A DNA stretch of 64,000 nucleotides, taken from the NCBI GenBank assembly GCA_002025865.1, contig MWOR01000020.1, positions 18,389 through 82,388 of the forward strand. Direction: 5' to 3'. A program made the translations under genes and the position numbers. Source of the DNA: Prochlorococcus sp. HOT208_60m_813I02. Lineage in GTDB: Bacteria > Cyanobacteriota > Cyanobacteriia > PCC-6307 > Cyanobiaceae. The notes beneath the pieces were generated by a model, which was given only the letters and a program-made list of their open reading frames with translations, was not told the origin of the DNA and did not search any database. Below are positions 57,686-64,000 of the stretch, piece by piece (position 1 is the first letter of the stretch; each line of letters begins with the position of its first letter).

Positions 57686-60451
57686 ATGAGAGAAACACTT
57701 ACATCCAGTCCTGAACTATTTAGCGATATTAGTTGGAATCTTCTTTTATTAGGGGAAGAAACCGCAAAAAAATGGGATCATAGCGAATTTAATATTGAAC
57801 ACATAATTCATACATTGTTCTCATCAAGTGAATTCTTTGCCTTCATTGAAAAATTGTCAATAGACCAAGATACAGTTTTAGACATAACAGAAGATTTTTT
57901 AGAAGAGACACCAACAAATGAGTCAGATATTTTTACTATCGGAGAAGATTTAGAAATTTTATTAGATAACGCGAATCAGATTAAAACTCAATGGGGATCG
58001 AGATTAATAGAAATCCCTCATTTACTAATTGCTCTTGGAAGAGATTTAAGAATTGGAAATTATGTTTTTGAAGAAGGAAACCTTTCAATTGAAAAATTAG
58101 AGGAAGAATTAAAGTTTTTCCCAAATATTAATCAATCAAAAGATTCTTTTAATTATGGGAATGTAATTGAAATAAATAATCAATCTAATTTTGAATCAAA
58201 CAACGAGAATAACGAGACTTTTGTAAAAGAAGAAAAATTTAAAAAAGCTATTGTTCCATTACCGAAAAGTGAACTTCAAATTGAAACCAAAAAAAAAGTT
58301 GGAAAAGATGAAAATGCTCTTTCAATTTATGGAAAAGATTTAACAGAATCAGCTAAAAAAGGCTTACTAGATCCCGTTTTAGGAAGAGAAAATGAGATCA
58401 ATAATTTAATGAGGGTACTCTGCAGAAGAAACAAAAATAACCCTATACTTATTGGCAATCCCGGAGTTGGTAAAACCTCAATTGCAAAATTACTTGCTCA
58501 ATTAATTGTAGACAAAAAAGTTCCTGATACTTTAAAGGACTTAAAAATTATTTCACTTGACTTAGGTGCATTAGTTTCTGGGACCAAATTTAGAGGTCAA
58601 CTAGAGGAAAGACTAAGCTTAATAATGCAGGAACTAAATAATCCAAACCAAGGAATGATTCTATTTATTGATGAAATTCACTCAATATTAAGTTCTGACA
58701 GATCTTCTACCGACATCAGTAATATCTTAAAACCTTTACTAGCTGAAGGAGAACTTAGATGTATCGGTACAACAACACCTGAGAAATTTCGTGAAACTAT
58801 TGAAAAAGATCAGGCATTAAATAATTGCTTTCAAAAGATAGCTGTTAATGAACCTTCAGTAGAATTAAGCGCAAAAATATTACAAGGTATTAAAAAGAAA
58901 TATGAATCACATCATGGCATAAAAATTTCTGAAGAGGCTGTAAACTATTCTGCAAAATTGGCCGATAGATACATCAGCGATAAATGTCTCCCTGATAGTG
59001 CAATAGATTTAATTGATGAAGCAGCTGCACAGTTGAAAATCGAATCTAATAATATACCTCAAATCATTCTCCAACAAGAAAACAAACTTAATACTATTGA
59101 TGAAAAATTGAATAATTTGCAAGGAGAAAATATCGAAGCTCAAGAAAAACTATTGAATAATAGACAACAATCAGAAGCAAAATTGAACGTTCTTTTGGAA
59201 AATTGGAATAATTTACGTGAAGAAATGGAGGAATTATCTATTTTAATGAAAGAAGAAGATAAGCTAACCAAACAAATTAAAGATAAATCAAATCGCGAAA
59301 TTGAAAATGATCTAGATTATTTAGAAAAGCTTGAAGAAGAGTTAAGTGAAATAGAGAATGACATACAAAAACTTGAAGAGAACTTTAATAAAGTAAAGAA
59401 AAATAGAAATTTCCCTTTTAAATATCAAGTTGAACCTGATGATATTGCAGATGTTATATCAAAAATCACAGGTATTCCAATTTCTAAAGTAGTTTCAAAT
59501 GAACGCAAGAAATTAGTCAATCTAGAAACAGAACTAAGTGAAAAAGTTATTGGACAAGAAAAAGCCATAGAAGCTGTTTCTGCTGCAATTAGAAGAGCTC
59601 GAGTTGGTATGAAAAGTCCTAAAAGACCTATTGGATCTTTTTTATTTATGGGTCCTACTGGTGTTGGTAAAACAGAATTAGCAAAATCTCTTGCAACAGT
59701 TTTATTTGATGAAGAAGACGCACTTTTAAGATTAGACATGAGTGAATATATGGAGAAAAATGCCGTAGCAAGACTTTTAGGAGCTCCCCCAGGTTATGTT
59801 GGTTATGAAGAGGGAGGTCAATTAACTGAAGCTGTAAGACGTAAACCCTATTCAGTAATACTTCTTGATGAGATAGAAAAAGCACATGCAGAAGTATTTA
59901 ATATCCTTTTGCAAGTTTTAGATGAAGGAAGATTAACGGACTCTCAAGGAAGGACCGTAGATTTCAAAAATACGGTAATCATTATGACAAGTAACCTAGC
60001 TGGAAAATCTATACTGGAGTATTCACAAAAGATTTCTAAAAGTGAGGGAAAGTTAGAAAAAGATCAACAAACTCTAGATGATTCAATTAGTAATGCATTG
60101 TCTTCAATTTTTAGACCTGAATTTTTAAATAGAATTGACGAAGTGGTAAAGTTTGATCCTTTATCTATTGATGAACTTCAAAAAATAATCATCCTACAAA
60201 CAGAAGATTTAAAGAACCTGCTACTTGAGCAGAAAATAAATATCGCTATAGACAAAAAAGTTATCAACAAAATTGCAAACGATTCTTACGAACCTGAATA
60301 TGGTGCTAGGCCACTTAGCAGGGAACTTAGAAGACAAATAGAAAATCCCTTGGCTGCAAAACTTTTAGAGGATAACTTTAAAAATAAAAAAAATATAACA
60401 ATTAAACTTAACCCTGCTAAAAAAGATGAGATCGTTTTCAAACCTAGCTGA
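57686..60451 (+). CDS. clpB2: ClpB-type AAA+ disaggregase paralogue
   Basis: The 921-aa protein has two AAA+ modules: the first Walker A GNPGVGKT (residues 257-264) with FIDEIHS, the second GPTGVGKT (656-663) with VILLDEIEKAH, and YEPEYGARPLSRELRR near the end. An N-domain of about 140 residues resembles Clp_N, followed by an acidic linker. The middle region (about 465-575) is a long charged coiled coil similar in position to the ClpB M-domain. No ClpP-binding IGF loop was seen. Probably a heat-shock or protein-quality chaperone. It lies 61 bp upstream of secE. Confidence 0.93.
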   Translation: MRETLTSSPELFSDISWNLLLLGEETAKKWDHSEFNIEHIIHTLFSSSEFFAFIEKLSIDQDTVLDITEDFLEETPTNESDIFTIGEDLEILLDNANQIKTQWGSRLIEIPHLLIALGRDLRIGNYVFEEGNLSIEKLEEELKFFPNINQSKDSFNYGNVIEINNQSNFESNNENNETFVKEEKFKKAIVPLPKSELQIETKKKVGKDENALSIYGKDLTESAKKGLLDPVLGRENEINNLMRVLCRRNKNNPILIGNPGVGKTSIAKLLAQLIVDKKVPDTLKDLKIISLDLGALVSGTKFRGQLEERLSLIMQELNNPNQGMILFIDEIHSILSSDRSSTDISNILKPLLAEGELRCIGTTTPEKFRETIEKDQALNNCFQKIAVNEPSVELSAKILQGIKKKYESHHGIKISEEAVNYSAKLADRYISDKCLPDSAIDLIDEAAAQLKIESNNIPQIILQQENKLNTIDEKLNNLQGENIEAQEKLLNNRQQSEAKLNVLLENWNNLREEMEELSILMKEEDKLTKQIKDKSNREIENDLDYLEKLEEELSEIENDIQKLEENFNKVKKNRNFPFKYQVEPDDIADVISKITGIPISKVVSNERKKLVNLETELSEKVIGQEKAIEAVSAAIRRARVGMKSPKRPIGSFLFMGPTGVGKTELAKSLATVLFDEEDALLRLDMSEYMEKNAVARLLGAPPGYVGYEEGGQLTEAVRRKPYSVILLDEIEKAHAEVFNILLQVLDEGRLTDSQGRTVDFKNTVIIMTSNLAGKSILEYSQKISKSEGKLEKDQQTLDDSISNALSSIFRPEFLNRIDEVVKFDPLSIDELQKIIILQTEDLKNLLLEQKINIAIDKKVINKIANDSYEPEYGARPLSRELRRQIENPLAAKLLEDNFKNKKNITIKLNPAKKDEIVFKPS

Positions 60452-60512
60452 GGAGTTAATCAATAAGCTAAAATAATAATTAAAGCATAAAGCTTAATTT
60501 CAAAAAAATTTT

Positions 60513-60755
60513 GTGACAAGTCCTACTACTAATAAAGAACCTATTAAAAAGGATTCTCCTGAAGTTGAAGAGCCTAAAAAAAAGAATAATTTTTTTAGAT
60601 CTACCTACGATGAGCTTAAACTTGTCGTGTGGCCTAACAAACAACAACTTTTTAGCGAATCAGTAGCAGTTATAATTATGGTATCTTTTTCTGCTGCAGC
60701 CATTGCTTCTGTTAGCAGATTCTATGGATGGGCAGCCTCGCAAATTTTTGGTTGA
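60513..60755 (+). CDS. secE: preprotein translocase subunit SecE
   Basis: Essential small component of the SecYEG channel. The 80-aa protein has a charged N-terminus, the SecE motif FFRSTYDELKLVVWPNKQQL before a single transmembrane helix (about 50-70), and a short lumenal/periplasmic tail. The start is GTG 60513 (MTSPTTNKEP). It begins the conserved secE-nusG-rplK-rplA-rplJ-rplL cluster; nusG starts 51 bp further. Confidence 0.95.
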   Translation: MTSPTTNKEPIKKDSPEVEEPKKKNNFFRSTYDELKLVVWPNKQQLFSESVAVIIMVSFSAAAIASVSRFYGWAASQIFG

Positions 60756-60806
60756 ATTATCTCCCGAATATCCATTAATAAAGATTTTAATTAAGCTTCC
60801 AGAAAA

Positions 60807-61418
60807 ATGAGTAATGAATTAACTACAAACCTTGCTTCTTCAAAAGCAAATACAAGCATCGCAAGATGGTATGCAGTTCAAGTAGCATCAAGCTGTGAAA
60901 AAAAAGTAAAAGCGACTCTTGAGCAGAGATCAATAACTTTAGGTGTTAATAATAGAATTATTGAAATTGAAATTCCCCAAACTCCAGGAATTAAATTAAA
61001 AAAAGATGGAAGCAGACAAACTACTGAAGAAAAAGTTTTCCCAGGTTATGTCCTCGTAAGAATGATTTTGGATGAAGATACAATGATGGCTGTTAAAAGT
61101 ACTCCAAATGTAATTAACTTTGTTGGTGCTGAAGACGGTAGAGGGAGCGGAAGATCGCGAGGTCATATCAAACCTCGACCATTATCAAGACAAGAAGTTA
61201 ATAGAATATTTAAGCGCGCATCAGAGAAAAAAGCTGTAATCAAATTAGATATTGAAGAAAAAGATAGAATCATTGTAACTAGCGGGCCATTCAAGGATTT
61301 CCAGGGAGAAGTTATAGAAGTTTCCGGAGAAAGAAATAAATTAAAAGCATTACTTTCAATATTTGGGCGCGAGACTCCTGTAGAATTAGAATTCTCCCAA
61401 ATCAATAAACAAAATTAA
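60807..61418 (+). CDS. nusG: transcription termination/antitermination factor NusG
   Basis: RNA-polymerase-associated elongation factor that couples to Rho and the ribosome. The 203-residue protein has the NGN domain (WYAVQVASSCEKKVKATLEQR, EEKVFPGYVLVRMIL) and a KOW domain (DIEEKDRIIVTSGPFKDFQGEVIEVSGERNKLKALLSIFGRETPVELEF). Extra sequence at the start (about 20 residues) is not conserved. Start is ATG 60807. The gene order with secE and rplK is that of most bacteria. Confidence 0.97.
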   Translation: MSNELTTNLASSKANTSIARWYAVQVASSCEKKVKATLEQRSITLGVNNRIIEIEIPQTPGIKLKKDGSRQTTEEKVFPGYVLVRMILDEDTMMAVKSTPNVINFVGAEDGRGSGRSRGHIKPRPLSRQEVNRIFKRASEKKAVIKLDIEEKDRIIVTSGPFKDFQGEVIEVSGERNKLKALLSIFGRETPVELEFSQINKQN

Positions 61419-61440
61419 TTTCTAATTGTTCTTGTTTATC

Positions 61441-61464
61441 GAGTAAAATTATGATTTTCTACTC
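61441..61464 (+). other. small hairpin between nusG and rplK
   Basis: GAGTA (61441-61445) pairs with TACTC (61460-61464), with an AAAT/ATTT helix inside and one bulged base. It lies 22 nt before the rplK ATG and may be part of a translational control site; evidence is structural only. Confidence 0.3.
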
Positions 61465-61485
61465 CAGCTTAAATTCTCTAATCTA

Positions 61486-61911
61486 ATGGCAAAAAAAATT
61501 GTTGCAGTTATCAAGCTTGCTCTACAAGCAGGCAAAGCAAATCCTGCTCCTCCAGTAGGGCCAGCTTTAGGACAACATGGTGTCAATATCATGGCATTTT
61601 GCAAAGAATACAACGCAAGGACACAAGATAAAGCAGGTTTTGTAATTCCAGTCGAGATTTCTGTTTTTGAAGATAGAAGCTTTACTTTTATCACAAAAAC
61701 ACCTCCTGCTTCCGTCTTAATAACAAAAGCAGCTGGTATAGAGAAAGGTTCAGGTGAATCCGCAAAAGGCTCTGTTGGGAATATAAGTAAAGCTCAATTA
61801 GAAGAAATAGCCAAAACTAAGCTTCCTGATTTAAACTGTTCTAGTGTTGAATCAGCAATGAAAGTAATTGAGGGTACTGCTCGTAATATGGGCGTCTCTA
61901 TCACTGATTGA
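61486..61911 (+). CDS. rplK: 50S ribosomal protein L11
   Basis: Part of the GTPase-associated stalk base. The 141-aa product has the typical [38 protein letters not shown] and [14 protein letters not shown] signatures, with the C-terminal RNA-binding domain intact ([12 protein letters not shown]). Start ATG 61486. Followed by rplA after 66 bp, the conserved L11-L1 order. Confidence 0.98.
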   Translation: MAKKIVAVIKLALQAGKANPAPPVGPALGQHGVNIMAFCKEYNARTQDKAGFVIPVEISVFEDRSFTFITKTPPASVLITKAAGIEKGSGESAKGSVGNISKAQLEEIAKTKLPDLNCSSVESAMKVIEGTARNMGVSITD

Positions 61912-61943
61912 GTTCAATACACAATTTCTCACTATTTAGGGGA

Positions 61944-61958
61944 GGTTAGTTAATAACC
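61944..61958 (+). other. possible leader hairpin before rplA
   Basis: GGTTA (61944-61948) and TAACC (61954-61958) can form a short stem directly behind GGGGA, about 20 nt before the rplA ATG. L1 is known to regulate the L11-L1 operon in other bacteria through such a leader site, but the match here is not specific enough to claim. Confidence 0.25.
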
Positions 61959-61977
61959 GTTTGCACCCAATATTATT

Positions 61978-62685
61978 ATGAAAAAATTATCTAAAAGAAT
62001 GGCGGCTCTATCAACAAAGATAGAAGATCGCATTTACGCACCACTTGAAGCTCTTAGTATTATCAAGGAAAATGCTAATGCAAAATTTGATGAAACTATT
62101 GAAGCACATATACGTCTAGGTATTGATCCAAAATATACTGATCAACAATTAAGGACCACTGTTGCATTACCACATGGTACTGGTCAAAGCATCAAAATTG
62201 CAGTAATTACAAGCGGTGAGAATGTCTCGAAAGCTAAGGCTGCTGGTGCAGATTTATTTGGCGAAGAAGATCTTGTAGAAAGCATCAACAAAGGAAATAT
62301 GGAGTTTGATCTACTTATTGCAACTCCAGATATGATGCCAAAGGTAGCAAAATTAGGAAGAGTTTTAGGACCTAGAGGTTTAATGCCTAATCCTAAAGCT
62401 GGGACAGTAACTAATGACATTGCTAATGCAATAAAAGAATTCAAAGCTGGTAAGCTCGAATTTAGAGCAGATAAGGCTGGAATCGTTCATGTCCGCTTTG
62501 GAAAAGCAAGTTTCACAAAAGAGGCTCTATTTGAAAACTTAAAAACCTTACAAGAATCAATTGATAAAAATAAACCAAGTGGAGCTAAAGGAAAGTATTG
62601 GAAAACTTTTTATGTAACTTCAACAATGGGGCCTTCAGTTCAATTAGACATAAATGCTGTACAAGATTATCAACCTGAAGGTTAA
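61978..62685 (+). CDS. rplA: 50S ribosomal protein L1
   Basis: L1 stalk protein with two globular domains. The 235-aa product shows [68 protein letters not shown] (the L1 signature), and the C-terminal [17 protein letters not shown]. Start ATG 61978, following rplK. It is followed by a structured leader for rplJ. Confidence 0.98.
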   Translation: MKKLSKRMAALSTKIEDRIYAPLEALSIIKENANAKFDETIEAHIRLGIDPKYTDQQLRTTVALPHGTGQSIKIAVITSGENVSKAKAAGADLFGEEDLVESINKGNMEFDLLIATPDMMPKVAKLGRVLGPRGLMPNPKAGTVTNDIANAIKEFKAGKLEFRADKAGIVHVRFGKASFTKEALFENLKTLQESIDKNKPSGAKGKYWKTFYVTSTMGPSVQLDINAVQDYQPEG

Positions 62686-62791
62686 CGCTTTGTAGTATAA
62701 TTAAAATTGCAATAATACGGCCAAAGAAAGTAGGTTGATTTAGTTATTCTAGATTTTTAATTCCTACCGAGGACTCGTCTTAAATTATTTC

Positions 62792-62869
62792 TTTTTGGAT
62801 CTAATAAAAGCGGCCTCTTTAAAAGAACTTTGCCGCATTTCCTGCTCTCCCTAAATTACGATCCAAAAA
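62792..62869 (+). ncRNA. ribosomal L10 leader
   Basis: The 190-nt gap between rplA and rplJ contains a long-range stem: TTTTTGGATC (62792-62801) pairs perfectly with GATCCAAAAA (62860-62869), enclosing a second stem GCGGC (62810-62814)/GCCGC (62832-62836). A further stem GTAGG (62730-62734)/CCTAC (62763-62767) lies upstream. This matches the position and shape of the L10(L7/L12)4 autoregulatory leader that represses rplJ translation. The 3' arm ends 6 nt before the rplJ ATG. Confidence 0.75.
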
Positions 62870-62875
62870 ACATCA

Positions 62876-63403
62876 ATGGGCCGAACACTAGAGAATAAGC
62901 AAAAAATCGTTACTGAGATTAAATCTCTTTTAGTCGACTCGGAAATGGCTGTAGTTCTTGACTATAAAGGTTTAACTATCAAAGAGATGTCAGATTTGCG
63001 ATCTAGATTGCAAACAACTAACGGCATCTGCAAAGTTACTAAAAATTCATTAATGCGCAAAGCTATTGATGGAGATAGTAATTGGAACGATCTTGAATCT
63101 TTACTGACCGGAACGAATGCTTTTGTGTTAATTAAAGAAGATGTTGGTGGTGCTGTAAAAGCAATCCAATCTTTTCAAAAAGACACCAAAAAATCCGAGA
63201 CCAAAGGAGCTTTATTTGAAGGCAGACTTCTTAGCGATTCTGAAATAAAAGAAATTGCAAGTCTTCCATCTAAAGAAGTATTGATGGCAAAAATTGCTGG
63301 CGCTCTAAATGGCGTTGCAACAAAAATTGCGATCTCTATCAATGAAGTGCCTTCTGGACTTGCTAGATCACTTAAACAACATTCTGAAAAATCAGAATCT
63401 TAA
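62876..63403 (+). CDS. rplJ: 50S ribosomal protein L10
   Basis: Anchors L7/L12 dimers to the ribosome. The 175-aa product has the L10 pattern [40 protein letters not shown] and an inner segment [13 protein letters not shown], with a C-terminal helix that binds L12. Start ATG 62876 just behind the leader structure. rplL begins 28 nt after its stop. Confidence 0.97.
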   Translation: MGRTLENKQKIVTEIKSLLVDSEMAVVLDYKGLTIKEMSDLRSRLQTTNGICKVTKNSLMRKAIDGDSNWNDLESLLTGTNAFVLIKEDVGGAVKAIQSFQKDTKKSETKGALFEGRLLSDSEIKEIASLPSKEVLMAKIAGALNGVATKIAISINEVPSGLARSLKQHSEKSES

Positions 63404-63431
63404 ATCAAAACCCTAATTAACTTTTAAGAAA

Positions 63432-63827
63432 ATGTCCGCAAAAACTGAAGAAATTCTTGAATCATTAAAATCTTTATCGCTTTTAGAAGCATCTGAGCTT
63501 GTAAAGCAAATTGAAGAGGCTTTTGGTGTATCTGCTGCAGCTTCTGCAGGTGTAGTAATGGCAGCTCCAGGAGCAGCTGGCGGTGACTCAGATGGTGGCG
63601 CTGCTGAAGAAAAAACTGAATTTGATGTAGTTCTCGAAAGCTTTGATGCAGCTGCAAAAATCAAAGTACTTAAAGTTGTAAGAAATGCAACTGGTCTAGG
63701 TCTTGGCGATGCAAAAGCACTTGTTGAATCTGCACCAAAAACAGTAAAAGAAGGAATTGCCAAAGCAGATGCTGAATCTTTAAAGAAAGAGATTGAAGAA
63801 GCTGGCGGTAAAGTTACACTTAAGTAA
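63432..63827 (+). CDS. rplL: 50S ribosomal protein L7/L12
   Basis: Stalk protein that recruits translational GTPases. The 131-aa protein has the N-terminal dimer helices ([28 protein letters not shown]), a hinge rich in Ala/Gly, and the C-terminal domain with [36 protein letters not shown]. Follows L10 after 28 nt, the universal rplJ-rplL order. Strong codon bias, as expected. Confidence 0.98.
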   Translation: MSAKTEEILESLKSLSLLEASELVKQIEEAFGVSAAASAGVVMAAPGAAGGDSDGGAAEEKTEFDVVLESFDAAAKIKVLKVVRNATGLGLGDAKALVESAPKTVKEGIAKADAESLKKEIEEAGGKVTLK

Positions 63828-63841
63828 GAGTACATTTTTTC

Positions 63842-63866
63842 AAGCCGATAACCTTAATATCGGCTT
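63842..63866 (+). other. hairpin between rplL and rnhA without a T-tail
   Basis: AAGCCGATA (63842-63850) pairs perfectly with TATCGGCTT (63858-63866) around a seven-base loop; the flanking T6 and A5 runs can extend the stem past a C-C mismatch. On neither strand does a T-run follow the stem in the normal terminator position. It ends 8 nt before the rnhA ATG, so it may shield or control that start. Confidence 0.6.
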
Positions 63867-63874
63867 CAAAAATT

Positions 63875-64000
63875 ATGAATAGTGATAGTATTGCGATTGA
63901 AGCCGCAACAGACGGAGCCTGCAGTGGTAATCCAGGCCCAGGTGGTTGGGGCGGTTTAATAATTTTTGACGATAACAGCGAATTAGAAATTGGTGGTTCC
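63875..64000 (+). CDS. rnhA: ribonuclease HI, 5' part (cut by window end)
   Basis: Removes RNA of RNA/DNA hybrids. The first 42 codons from the ATG at 63875 are present and read [20 protein letters not shown], with the catalytic Asp in [15 protein letters not shown], the hallmark of RNase HI. The gene continues beyond 64000. It lies 47 nt after rplL with a hairpin in between. Confidence 0.93.
   Translation, partial: MNSDSIAIEAATDGACSGNPGPGGWGGLIIFDDNSELEIGGS

Noticed and set aside
63413..63835. 140-aa minus-strand reading frame over rplL
   Set aside because: Antisense shadow of the Ala/Glu-rich L7/L12 gene; low-complexity Ser/Ala composition and no family resemblance.

Overview
The window is AT-rich, gene-dense chromosomal DNA of a marine picocyanobacterium, almost certainly a high-light-adapted Prochlorococcus. 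The evidence is photosystem II genes (psbA, psbO, psbH, psbI, psbN), CP12, NtcA, the carotenoid hydroxylase CrtR, many cyanobacterial DUF families (DUF3155, 3181, 3769, 3146, 3084, 3177, 565, 2555), very short intergenic gaps, roughly one-third GC, and many TTG starts. There is no insertion sequence, integrase, prophage, CRISPR array, plasmid gene or rRNA. The two tRNA genes (Arg-ACG, Leu-UAG) are not flanked by island-type DNA. It is a core-genome region.

Layout. 1-9 kb: DUF3155 protein, esterase, purH, DoxX protein, ispH, the ammonium transporter amt behind a clear NtcA-type promoter, sfsA, murJ and two small unknowns. 9-14 kb: tRNA-Arg, then glyA-cinA-leuC-leuD in tight succession. 14-18 kb: an LptD-like outer-membrane gene, psbI and psbN on the minus strand, psbH and pth on the plus strand. 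17.6-22 kb: RuvC-like nuclease, DUF3084 and ntcA (one minus-strand operon), then divergently a CobO-like gene with a lost P-loop, dcd and thyX. 22-30 kb: txlA, glmM, trmB, DUF3177, ileS, tRNA-Leu and crtR, which appears to lack a standard start codon. 30-40 kb: gatC, a methylpurine glycosylase with a disturbed 5' end, pyrB, ycf20-like, DUF2555, coaBC, psbO, ATP sulfurylase, ftsH, a degenerate KDPG-aldolase-like gene and aroC. 40-50 kb: psbA with a hidden 42-aa ORF behind it, aspartoacylase-like, GST-like, cp12, obg, mutS2, gloA and hemB. 50-64 kb: a bicarbonate-uptake operon (bicA-like, sbtA-like, sbtB-like), a thioredoxin-reductase-like flavoprotein, an ABC1 kinase, enolase, a ClpB paralogue, and the secE-nusG-rplK-rplA-rplJ-rplL ribosomal/transcription cluster, ending in the first 42 codons of rnhA.

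How the genes work together. Nitrogen control is visible directly: ntcA and its expected target amt have matching promoter architecture (NtcA-like dyad, 22-23 nt, TAAATT). Carbon fixation is served by bicarbonate uptake and the Calvin-cycle switch protein CP12. Photosystem II genes occur in four separate places, several ending in strong intrinsic terminators. dcd and thyX form a short route to dTMP. 

I found no obviously new multi-gene system. The most interesting leads are: a 41-nt near-perfect hairpin directly before a CobO-like gene whose ATP-binding loop is missing, next to dcd-thyX; the apparent non-AUG start and switch-like inverted repeats of crtR; a probable 1-nt homopolymer frameshift at the start of the glycosylase gene; an aldolase relative lacking most catalytic residues; and a TrxR-like flavoprotein lacking NADPH-binding motifs. 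Family names were assigned from sequence memory and motifs, not from a database search.
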